DNA from: Limisphaerales bacterium
GTDB lineage: Bacteria > Verrucomicrobiota > Verrucomicrobiia > Limisphaerales > UBA11358
Assembly: GCA_027451565.1 (NCBI GenBank)
Contig: DAIDJC010000182.1
Location: 1-6,556, forward strand
Direction: 5' to 3'
Length of the DNA stretch: 6,556 nucleotides
Part shown: in pieces, positions 1 through 6,556 of the stretch
Layout: every line of letters begins with the position of its first letter
Position numbering within the stretch: position 1 is the stretch's first letter
Made by a program: the position numbers and the translations under genes
The notes under the pieces: generated by a model
Told to the model about the DNA's origin: nothing
Database searches by the model: none
Seen by the model: only the letters and a program-made list of their open reading frames with translations

Positions 1-1764
1 TTAGGGTTGGGTTGTGGGATTTGCTATGGCTTTGTGAATGGACTGCTCATGGGCGCGGTCCGAATCGTGATTCAACTGGTTTTTGAGCACCAGGTGGATT
101 TGCACCAGAGGCTGGAAATGGCCCCGCACTGGATCAAGCCGGTGGCATCGCGCCTGGCGCATTGGGTGCCGGAATTTCAGGCGCCCCAACCCGGCAACTG
201 GCTGGCTTGGGCGGTGGTCATAGGCACCATCCCGGCCATCATGCTGGTCCGCAACCTCCTTCAATACCTTAGCATTTATCTCACAAATTGGTCGGCCATG
301 CACGCCATAGCTGACATTCGCACAGCCCTGTTCAGTCATTTGCAGAATCTCTCGCTGGTTTTTTTCAACCAAGCCAGCACCGGCGATTTGATCGCGCGCA
401 TCACCAACGACACCCAGGTGCTCTACGGCATCGTGGGCACCTCTTTCGCCTCGGTGGTGAAGGACCCCGTCACCATTTTTGTTTTGTTAAGCTATCAACT
501 GGTCACCAACACCACCCTGACCCTGATCTCCATGGTGGTTTTTCCAGTCTGCGTGGTGCCGATCGTGGTTTATGGGAGGAAGGTGCGCAAGTCCGCGCGC
601 GCGGTCCAGAATTTCAATGCCGAGTTGACCAACCTCATGCATGAGTCCTTCACCGGCAACCGGGTGATCAAGGCTTACAATCTCGAGGAAATGGTCAACA
701 ACCAGTTCCGATCCACGACGGGCCGGTATGTGGGACAGTTGATGCGAGTGGTGCGATCCAACGAGATTCCCAGCCAATTGATGGAAATTTTTGGCGCGTT
801 GGGGATTGCGCTGGTCTTTTTTTACATCCAGCACGCCATGCGCCTGCTGCCGCCGGCACAGCAGCCCCGTGAGGCGGATTTTCTGACCTTTGTTCTCACG
901 ATCGTAATGATTTACCCGCCGGTGAAATCATTCACCCGGCTGCATAACCAGGTTCACCAAGCCAAGGCTGCCAGCGAGAGGGTGTTTGAATTGCTGGCCA
1001 TGAAAAACACCGTGCCAGAGCCGGTCTCCCCCAGGAGTTTAACCCCCGGCATGGCGGGAATTGATCTGCAGGAGGTGGATTTTCACTACGGCGCCAAGCA
1101 GGTTTTGCATCGGGTAAGCCTGGAGATCAAGCCCGGACAGTTGGTGGCTTTGGTGGGTGCGAGCGGGTCGGGCAAGACCACCCTGGCCAATCTCCTGCTT
1201 CGTTTTTATGATCCGTCGCATGGGTGTATTCGCATAGGCGGTTTGGATTTGAGGGACATTGCCACCCGCGATTTGCGAAATCATATTGCTGTGGTGGCCC
1301 AGGAGAACATTCTTTTTAATGACACCATCCGCCGCAACATTGAGATGGGGCGGCTGGGGGCCTCCCATGAAGAAATCATGGCGGCAGCCCGGCATGCCCA
1401 TGCCTATGATTTTATCATGCAAAGACCGGAAGGGTTTGATGCGGTCATTGGCGAGAAAGGGGTGAACCTCTCCGGCGGCCAGCGCCAAAGGATTGCCATT
1501 GCCCGGGCTGTCCTTAAAAACGCCCCCATCCTGATTTTGGACGAGGCCACCAGCGCCCTGGACACGGAGTCAGAACGGGCGGTTCAATCAGCCTTGGACG
1601 GTTTGATGCAAGGCCGGACCACCATTTGCATCGCCCACAGGTTGTCCACCATCATGCATGCGGACCGGATCGTGGTTTTGGAACACGGGCGGATTGTTGA
1701 AATGGGCACCCATGATGAGCTATTGAGCCGGGAAGGGGCTTACCAAAAGCTTTACCGGCTTTAA
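1..1764 (+). CDS. MsbA-like lipid A/lipid-exporting ABC transporter, permease fused to ATPase (5' partial)
   Basis: Half-size ABC exporter that would act as a homodimer in the inner membrane, probably flipping lipid A-core or a similar lipid. Residues are numbered from the first visible codon. Hydrophobic helices lie near 1-28, 67-92, 152-170, 176-196, 259-277 and 294-310. The nucleotide-binding domain follows: A-loop Tyr363, Walker A GASGSGKT (386-393, Lys392), Q-loop Gln434, signature LSGGQ (490-494), Walker B ILILDE (Asp514, Glu515), D-loop SALD and H-loop His546. All catalytic positions are intact. The frame is open back to base 1 and the first helix has no lead-in, so about 25-30 N-terminal residues probably lie upstream; the TTG at 7 is not a convincing start. 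The stop is TAA at 1762-1764. The ATPase half closely resembles E. coli MsbA from memory, and the GT9 gene 7 bp downstream supports an LPS role. A generic lipid or drug exporter remains possible. Confidence 0.9.
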   Translation, partial: LGLGCGICYGFVNGLLMGAVRIVIQLVFEHQVDLHQRLEMAPHWIKPVASRLAHWVPEFQAPQPGNWLAWAVVIGTIPAIMLVRNLLQYLSIYLTNWSAMHAIADIRTALFSHLQNLSLVFFNQASTGDLIARITNDTQVLYGIVGTSFASVVKDPVTIFVLLSYQLVTNTTLTLISMVVFPVCVVPIVVYGRKVRKSARAVQNFNAELTNLMHESFTGNRVIKAYNLEEMVNNQFRSTTGRYVGQLMRVVRSNEIPSQLMEIFGALGIALVFFYIQHAMRLLPPAQQPREADFLTFVLTIVMIYPPVKSFTRLHNQVHQAKAASERVFELLAMKNTVPEPVSPRSLTPGMAGIDLQEVDFHYGAKQVLHRVSLEIKPGQLVALVGASGSGKTTLANLLLRFYDPSHGCIRIGGLDLRDIATRDLRNHIAVVAQENILFNDTIRRNIEMGRLGASHEEIMAAARHAHAYDFIMQRPEGFDAVIGEKGVNLSGGQRQRIAIARAVLKNAPILILDEATSALDTESERAVQSALDGLMQGRTTICIAHRLSTIMHADRIVVLEHGRIVEMGTHDELLSREGAYQKLYRL

Positions 1765-1771
1765 TTTTATT

Positions 1772-2806
1772 GTGAAGCCCGGGCTGAAGAAAATACTTGC
1801 CGTCCAGTTCAAGTACTTTGGCGATGCTGTTCTCATGACTCCCGCGCTGAGGATGTTGCGGGAGCACCTGGGCGCCGGGCAGCTTCACGTGCTGGTGGCG
1901 GAGGATACGGCGCCGCTGTTGGAGCATCTCAAATGGATTGATCGGGTTTGGGCCATGCCCCGAAAACGGGGCAAGGCCGGTTTGCGCCGTTCCTGGCCGG
2001 TGATCCAAGCCCTGCGCCGGGAGCGGTTTGATGCCTCGGTGGATTTTGCGAGCAACGACCGGGGCGCACTGGTGAGCCTCATGGTCGGCGCGCCTCATCG
2101 GCTTGGCTGGAACCAGCCAGGCGGATTTTGGGGGCGACGTTGGATTTATAGCGACCGTGTGCCGCTGCCGCCCGAGGATGTTCATGAATCCCTGAGGCTG
2201 GAGAAATTATTGGAGGGTTGGGGAATCGAATCACAAGGGCGGTTCCCGGTGGAGATACAGCCAGACCCGGCGCTGGCAGCCAAGGCGGCGGAGATTATTC
2301 CGGTTGGAAATGTGGTTCTGTGCCACATGGCCTCAAGCCAGCCCAAAAAAGAGTGGCCGCCCAGCCATTGGCAGGACTTTCATCGTCTGGCCACAGCGGC
2401 AGGTTACCATCTGCTTTACACCACGGCACGGGGCGGGCGTGAACGGGAGTTGATGGGGGATTATCTCAGGCGAGTTCCCGAAGCGCGGATTTTGCCTGAG
2501 ATGCAGGACTTGGCGCTTTTTCTGGCGGTTTTAAGCCGCAGCCAGGCGTTTGTCTCGGCTGATACGGGGCCTTTGCATTTTGCAGCAGGCCTGGGGCTGC
2601 CCACAATCTCACTTTTTGGACCCACCTCAAGCTCCCGGTGGGCTCCCTTGGGGCCCAGGCACAGGACTTTGTCTGCAGATCAATGTGTTTGCGACGTGCA
2701 TGATGCCATTTGCAAGGCGCAGGAACATTGCATGGTTCGCCTGGTGCCCGAAAAAGTCTTGCTGGCGCTGAATGAGCTTTTGCGTGCGTCCAGAACTCAG
2801 GGTTAA
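1772..2806 (+). CDS. Glycosyltransferase family 9 protein (ADP-heptose:LPS heptosyltransferase-like)
   Basis: Cytoplasmic GT-B glycosyltransferase of 344 residues, within the usual size range of WaaC/WaaF-type enzymes, which transfer heptose from ADP-heptose to the LPS inner core. The N-terminal family motif is KYFGDAVLMTPALR, with Asp18 in the position of the proposed catalytic Asp. The C-terminal domain has the nucleotide-sugar motif SADTGPLHFAAGLGLPT (Asp264, His269) followed by SLFGPT and WAPLG. A cysteine cluster (Cys305, 307, 314, 320) sits near the end, a pattern seen in many GT9 proteins. There is no signal peptide or membrane helix. GTG at 1772 is the only usable start: the frame has a TGA at 1724-1726 and no ATG, GTG or TTG in between, and the family motif begins only seven residues in. 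No Shine-Dalgarno sequence precedes it, so translation is probably coupled to the transporter gene 7 bp upstream. The exact sugar and acceptor cannot be told from sequence alone. Confidence 0.9.
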   Translation: MKPGLKKILAVQFKYFGDAVLMTPALRMLREHLGAGQLHVLVAEDTAPLLEHLKWIDRVWAMPRKRGKAGLRRSWPVIQALRRERFDASVDFASNDRGALVSLMVGAPHRLGWNQPGGFWGRRWIYSDRVPLPPEDVHESLRLEKLLEGWGIESQGRFPVEIQPDPALAAKAAEIIPVGNVVLCHMASSQPKKEWPPSHWQDFHRLATAAGYHLLYTTARGGRERELMGDYLRRVPEARILPEMQDLALFLAVLSRSQAFVSADTGPLHFAAGLGLPTISLFGPTSSSRWAPLGPRHRTLSADQCVCDVHDAICKAQEHCMVRLVPEKVLLALNELLRASRTQG

Positions 2807-2858
2807 TCCCGGCCAACGTTGTCAGGGCATCCGGCTTGGAATCAATCTCAACCGTTTC

Positions 2859-2886
2859 TTGCGTCAGGTCCCTTCCACCAGATAAT
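2859..2886 (+). promoter_or_regulatory. Possible weak sigma70-type promoter for dnaE
   Basis: TTGCGT (2859-2864) and GATAAT (2881-2886) are separated by 16 bp. The -10 matches TATAAT at five of six positions; the -35 keeps only the leading TTG plus little else. Transcription would begin near 2893, almost at the ATG at 2895, giving a leaderless or nearly leaderless message. This would fit the lack of any ribosome-binding sequence. The match is weak enough to be chance, and dnaE could instead be read from upstream, because I see no terminator after the GT9 gene. Confidence 0.25.
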
Positions 2887-2903
2887 GTGACGCGATGTCA
2901 CAT
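2885..2903. repeat. Perfect 7-bp inverted repeat over the dnaE start codon
   Basis: ATGTGAC (2885-2891) and GTCACAT (2897-2903) are exact reverse complements around a 5-base centre GCGAT. The dnaE ATG (2895-2897) lies in the centre and the first base of the right arm. In RNA it would form a 7-bp stem with a 5-base loop holding the initiation codon; in DNA it is a symmetrical candidate operator overlapping the putative -10 element. The half-sites TGTGA and TCACA recall CRP/FNR-family operators, but the spacing is 7 rather than 6 bases. The right arm codes for residues 1-3 of DnaE, so it is partly constrained as protein. The repeat is directly visible; any function is inferred. Confidence 0.5.
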
Positions 2904-5900
2904 GTTGACTTTGTTCATTTGCACCTTCACACCGAGTATTCCTTGCTCGATGGGGCCTGTCGTTTGGATAAGTTGGTGGAAAAAGCCCATGAACTCCGAT
3001 TTCCAGCTTTGGCCATCACCGATCATGGAGCCATGCATGGGGTGATAGACTTTTATAAGGCGGCCCGGGAAAAGGGCATAAAACCCCTGGTAGGATGCGA
3101 AATGTATGTGGCGCCGGGATCCCGGCTGGAGAAAAAGCCAGGGGGCAGCACGCGTGAGCTGTACCATCACCTGGGTCTTTTGGCCATGGACCAAACCGGC
3201 TATAAAAACCTGACCAAACTCACCACGGAAGCCCATCTGGGTGGGTATTACTACAAACCACGAATAGACAAGGACTTGCTTGCGTCCCACGCAGAGGGGT
3301 TGGTGGGGTTGTCTGGATGCCTGGCCAGTGAGATTCCAGATTTGATCCTTAAGGACCAGTTGGCCAAGGCCCGGGATGCGGTGGATTGGTTCAAACAAAT
3401 CCTGGGTCCGGACCGGTTTTTTCTGGAATTGCAAAACCATGGCATTCCTGAGCAGGCCCGGGTGAACCGGCAGTTGATCCAATGGTCGAAGGAGTTCGGA
3501 TTGAAGTTGGTGGCCACGAATGATGTGCATTACATCAACAAAACCGATTCCCATGCGCACGACTGCCTGGTATGCATCGGCACGCAGGATTTGTTGAGCA
3601 ACCCCAAACGCATGGGGGCGGGCTATGTGCCGGAACAATTCTTTTTGCGTAGCGCGGAGGAAATGAAGGCGCGGTTTGCAGAAACACCGGAGGCCGTTCA
3701 AAACACCCTGGCTGTCGCTGAACTTTGCAACCTGGACATCCAGTTTGGTCAACTTCATTACCCTGTGTTCCACCCGCCGGAACATTTCACCCGGGAAGGA
3801 TTTTTGCGTCAATGGCTGGCCGAAGGCTTGCACCGCCGCTACACCATACATGCACGAGCCGAAGGCAGGGAGTTTGTGGTGACAGGTGTGGACGATCCCT
3901 CACGCCTGCCTAATTATATCCCCGCCGGGACGGAGCCAGCCATCCAGCCTGCGGACTCGACGCATACCGCCGGCAAGTCTTCCAGCCTGGCGGATGATCC
4001 CGCATGCAAGGCGGCAGTGGATGCGGTGATTAACCGGTTGAACCTGGAGCTTGAGGTGATCGAAAAGACCGGGTTCATCTCCTACTTCCTTATTGTGGGC
4101 GACTTCATCCGGTATGGGCGCAGCCAGGGGATTTCCTGTGTGGCCCGTGGATCCGCCGCAGGTTCGCTTGTAACGTACCTGCTCGAAATCGCCAATGTGG
4201 ATCCCATTCGATACGGCCTGTTGTTCGAAAGGTTTTTGAACCCCGAGCGCGTGAACCCGCCGGATATAGACATAGATTTTGCCGATGATCGCCGCGCGGA
4301 TGTGATCGAGTATGTCCGTGGAAAGTATGGAAAAGATTCAGTGGCCCAGATCATCACTTTTGGAACCATGGGTGCCAAGAGCGTGGTGAGGGACGTGGGG
4401 CGGGTGATGGGGTTGACTTACGGGGAATGCGACCGTCTGGCAAAATTGATTCCTGCCGAATTGAAAATGGACTTGGCGAAGGCGCTCAAGCAATCCGCCG
4501 AGTTGAAGCAAGCCTATGAGACCGAGGAAACCACGCGTGAATTGATTGACACGGCCATGATCCTGGAGGACCTGACCCGCAACGCCAGCGTGCATGCCGC
4601 CGGGGTGGTGATCGGGGACCAGCCCCTGGTGAATTTGCTGCCTCTGAAGCAGGATGAGGACGGCGCGCTGGTGACGCAGTACGCCATGAACCCCGTCGGG
4701 GAATTGGGCTTGTTGAAGATGGATTTCCTGGGGTTGAAAACACTTACGGTCATTCGCAACACCTGCAAAATGATCAAGGAAATTCGCGGGGTGGATGTGC
4801 CCATTGACAACCTGCCCCTGAATGATTCAAAAACCTACGCGCTGTTGAACCGGGCGGAAACGATGGGGGTGTTTCAGCTTGAATCGGGCGGGATGCGGGA
4901 TTTGTGCAAAAAATTCCAGATCAGCTCGGTGGAGCATATCACGGCCCTGGTGGCTTTGTATCGTCCCGGACCGATGGACTTGATTCCCGAATTTATCAAG
5001 CGACGGCATGGGGAGATTGAAATTCAATATGAGCATCCGCTCCTGGAGCCATTGTCCAGGGAAACCTACGGCATATTGATTTACCAGGAGCAGGTGATGC
5101 AGGCGGCCCAGGTGCTGGCGGGTTACACCCTGGGAGGGGCGGACCTGCTGCGCCGGGCGATGGGCAAGAAAAAGGTGGAGGAAATGCAAAAGCAGCGCGA
5201 GACCTTTGTAAAAGGCTGCGCAGCGTCCAATAAAATTCCTGCAGCCAAGGCGAACAAGATTTTTGATTTGCTGGAAAAATTTGCGGGGTATGGGTTCAAC
5301 AAATCCCACGCCGCCGCCTACGCCATCGTGGCCTATCAAACGGCCTATTTAAAGGCCAACTACCCGGTCGAGTTTTTCTGCGCCATGATGACCAACGACA
5401 TGGCGGCGACGGAAAAACTGGCAGAATACATTGCCGAGGCGCGCAGCACCGGCATAGAGGTGTTTGGACCCGATCTGAACGAAAGCGGAGTTTACTTTGC
5501 GCCGGCCCGCGATGGAAAAGGCATCCGCTTTGGACTTGCCGCCATCAAGGGCGTTGGGGAGGCGGCGGTTGAGGCCATTCTCAAAGCGCGGGAAAAAGTG
5601 GGACGATTTAAGAACCTGTCGGAATTGTGCGAGAATGTGGACGGGCGTTCCGCCGGCAAAAGGACACTCGAGGCATTGATCAAGGCGGGCGCCTGCGACT
5701 GTTTCGGCCAAACCAGGGCCGGCCTGTTTGCCCGTGTGGAGCATGCCGTGGCCAGGGCTGCCAGCATTCAAACAGACCGCCAGCGGGGGCAGTCCTCCTT
5801 GTTCGGGGTCATGGAGGAAAAACCGTCGGCATCCAGGGAGCCTGAGGACCTTCTCCCGGAATGGCCCCAGCACGAACTCCTGAAGCATGAAAAGGAACTG

Positions 5901-6556
5901 CTGGGCTTCTATGTCACTGGCCACCCGCTCACACCCCTGGTTCCCATCCTGGAGAAATATTCACTGACCACCACGGATAAGCTGGCCAGCATGCCCAACC
6001 GCAGCATGACCCGCATTGGAGGGCTTGTGGCGGCCGCACAACATGGCTTCTCGAAAAAATCAGGCAAACCCTATTCCATGGTGACCCTGGAGGATTTGCA
6101 GGGACAGGTCCAGGTCCTGGTGGTGAATGATCATGAAAAATTCCGGCCCCTGCTGGAAACCAATCAAGCGATCCTTGTGACCGGGGAGGTGAGCACTTCC
6201 GAGGACAAGCCCAAATTGTTTCCCCAGGAAATCCTGCCGCTGGTGGATGCCCCCAGAAAATTTACCCGGCAAATCCACCTTAGGCTCAATGCCGCCCATT
6301 TGAACGATTCCCTGCTCGAAGATCTCCGGGCCCTGCTGGCAGCCAACCCCGGCAAATGTCCTGTGTTTCTATGCATCAGAATGCCTGGAGGTGAATTGGT
6401 ATTCGTGGAAACCCACGAACGCTTTGCCGCCGCACCCTCCCTGGAACTGGAGGTTGCCGTCAACAAAATGCTGGGTGAAAAAACGTACTACGCCAAGGTG
6501 GATGCCAGCCTCCCGGAAAGGCAAAAACGCGGATGGGACCGCAAAACAGATTCCGA
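2895..6556 (+). CDS. dnaE: DNA polymerase III subunit alpha, DnaE (3' partial)
   Basis: Replicative DNA polymerase (C family). The frame is uninterrupted for 1220 codons and runs off the window; E. coli DnaE has 1160 residues, so the stop is probably very near. The N-terminal PHP domain starts HLHLHTEYSLLDG and retains a full metal-ligand set (His10, His12, Asp19, His44, Glu69, His92, Cys142, Asp210, His212). The palm has the RGS motif (418-420), PDIDIDF with catalytic Asp456 and Asp458, and the third Asp610 in KMDFLGL. Fingers motifs include FQLES (660), YRPGP (Arg690) and FNKSHAAAY (Lys803). A helix-hairpin-helix (KGVGEAA, about 885), an internal clamp-binding motif QSSLF (966-970) and an OB-fold (about 1035-1110) follow. 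Start: TAA at 2883-2885 is in frame and ATG 2895 is the first start after it; there is no Shine-Dalgarno. Oddities are an extra stretch near 322-370, CVA in place of GPG before RGS, and a basic tail after 1203. It is DnaE1-type, not error-prone DnaE2. Confidence 0.97.
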   Translation, partial: MSHVDFVHLHLHTEYSLLDGACRLDKLVEKAHELRFPALAITDHGAMHGVIDFYKAAREKGIKPLVGCEMYVAPGSRLEKKPGGSTRELYHHLGLLAMDQTGYKNLTKLTTEAHLGGYYYKPRIDKDLLASHAEGLVGLSGCLASEIPDLILKDQLAKARDAVDWFKQILGPDRFFLELQNHGIPEQARVNRQLIQWSKEFGLKLVATNDVHYINKTDSHAHDCLVCIGTQDLLSNPKRMGAGYVPEQFFLRSAEEMKARFAETPEAVQNTLAVAELCNLDIQFGQLHYPVFHPPEHFTREGFLRQWLAEGLHRRYTIHARAEGREFVVTGVDDPSRLPNYIPAGTEPAIQPADSTHTAGKSSSLADDPACKAAVDAVINRLNLELEVIEKTGFISYFLIVGDFIRYGRSQGISCVARGSAAGSLVTYLLEIANVDPIRYGLLFERFLNPERVNPPDIDIDFADDRRADVIEYVRGKYGKDSVAQIITFGTMGAKSVVRDVGRVMGLTYGECDRLAKLIPAELKMDLAKALKQSAELKQAYETEETTRELIDTAMILEDLTRNASVHAAGVVIGDQPLVNLLPLKQDEDGALVTQYAMNPVGELGLLKMDFLGLKTLTVIRNTCKMIKEIRGVDVPIDNLPLNDSKTYALLNRAETMGVFQLESGGMRDLCKKFQISSVEHITALVALYRPGPMDLIPEFIKRRHGEIEIQYEHPLLEPLSRETYGILIYQEQVMQAAQVLAGYTLGGADLLRRAMGKKKVEEMQKQRETFVKGCAASNKIPAAKANKIFDLLEKFAGYGFNKSHAAAYAIVAYQTAYLKANYPVEFFCAMMTNDMAATEKLAEYIAEARSTGIEVFGPDLNESGVYFAPARDGKGIRFGLAAIKGVGEAAVEAILKAREKVGRFKNLSELCENVDGRSAGKRTLEALIKAGACDCFGQTRAGLFARVEHAVARAASIQTDRQRGQSSLFGVMEEKPSASREPEDLLPEWPQHELLKHEKELLGFYVTGHPLTPLVPILEKYSLTTTDKLASMPNRSMTRIGGLVAAAQHGFSKKSGKPYSMVTLEDLQGQVQVLVVNDHEKFRPLLETNQAILVTGEVSTSEDKPKLFPQEILPLVDAPRKFTRQIHLRLNAAHLNDSLLEDLRALLAANPGKCPVFLCIRMPGGELVFVETHERFAAAPSLELEVAVNKMLGEKTYYAKVDASLPERQKRGWDRKTDS
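3858..4004 (+). other. DnaE insert region, low-complexity, between PHP domain and palm core
   Basis: Residues about 322-370 of DnaE. Between the conserved AEGL segment and the RLNLELEVI segment there are 68 residues, against about 23 in E. coli DnaE as I recall it, so about 45 are extra. The first part (EGREFVVTGVDDPSRLPNY) looks foldable; the second is rich in Pro, Ala, Ser, Thr and Asp and looks like a flexible linker. The frame is kept on both sides and base composition does not change, so this is a true protein insert and not a sequencing error or an intein (no splicing-type Cys/Ser and HN junctions seen). Confidence 0.6.

Noticed and set aside
1..20. Telomere-like TTAGGG/TTGGG bases at the left edge
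   Set aside because: Only one copy of TTAGGG, and these bases are in frame with the first membrane helix of the transporter.
1652..2185. Reverse-strand open frame of 177 codons across the transporter/GT9 junction
   Set aside because: It overlaps two well-supported genes on the other strand and its protein is Pro/His/Arg-rich without recognisable motifs.
2807..2894. Intrinsic terminator or small gene between the GT9 gene and dnaE
   Set aside because: There is no GC-rich hairpin followed by a T run; the only upstream symmetry is the short palindrome CAACGTTG (2814-2821). No open frame with a plausible start fits here.
2886..2902. CRP/FNR binding site (TGTGA...TCACA)
   Set aside because: The spacer is 7 bases rather than the 6 of the CRP consensus, and the site lies on the start codon; reported only as an inverted repeat.
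2898..3851. Long reverse-strand open frame of 317 codons lying within dnaE
   Set aside because: It is fully antisense to the highly conserved PHP domain of dnaE, its translation matches no family I recognise, and such frames are common opposite GC-rich genes.
3858..4004. Intein or insertion element inside dnaE
   Set aside because: The insert is too short for an intein, has no splice-junction residues or target-site repeats, and keeps the surrounding base composition.
4827..5924. Two reverse-strand open frames opposite the fingers and C-terminal part of dnaE
   Set aside because: Both are shadows of conserved dnaE coding sequence, with no domain motifs and no independent start signals.

Overview
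The window holds three genes, all on the + strand and tightly packed: the end of an MsbA-like lipid-flippase ABC exporter (5' end cut off by the window), a GT9-family (heptosyltransferase-type) glycosyltransferase, and almost all of dnaE, the alpha (polymerase) subunit of DNA polymerase III (3' end cut off). The only non-coding stretches are 7 bp between genes 1 and 2 and 88 bp between genes 2 and 3. No RNA gene, mobile element, CRISPR array or convincing intrinsic terminator is visible.

The gene set points to a diderm (Gram-negative) bacterium that builds lipopolysaccharide. The DNA is moderately GC-rich. The PHP domain of DnaE keeps its full metal-ligand set, unlike gammaproteobacterial DnaE, and the protein has lineage-type features (an insert of about 45 residues, a changed approach to the RGS motif, a basic C-terminal tail). 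My best guess is a deep-branching Gram-negative group such as Verrucomicrobiota/PVC, but that is an impression and not a demonstrated assignment.

Layout: positions 1-1764 code for the transporter (six membrane helices, then a complete nucleotide-binding domain). Positions 1772-2806 code for the GT9 enzyme, probably translated from the same mRNA. Positions 2807-2894 form a short intergenic region with a weak promoter-like pair and a perfect 7-bp inverted repeat that overlaps the dnaE start codon. From 2895 to the window edge there is one uninterrupted dnaE reading frame of 1220 full codons.

The first two genes plausibly work together: the glycosyltransferase would add core sugar to lipid A on the cytoplasmic face and the exporter would flip the product across the inner membrane. 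dnaE is functionally separate and may have its own expression control. This is mostly an ordinary housekeeping region. The items most worth a second look are the inverted repeat on the dnaE start codon and the DnaE-specific sequence peculiarities. I found no evidence of a new defence or mobile system.
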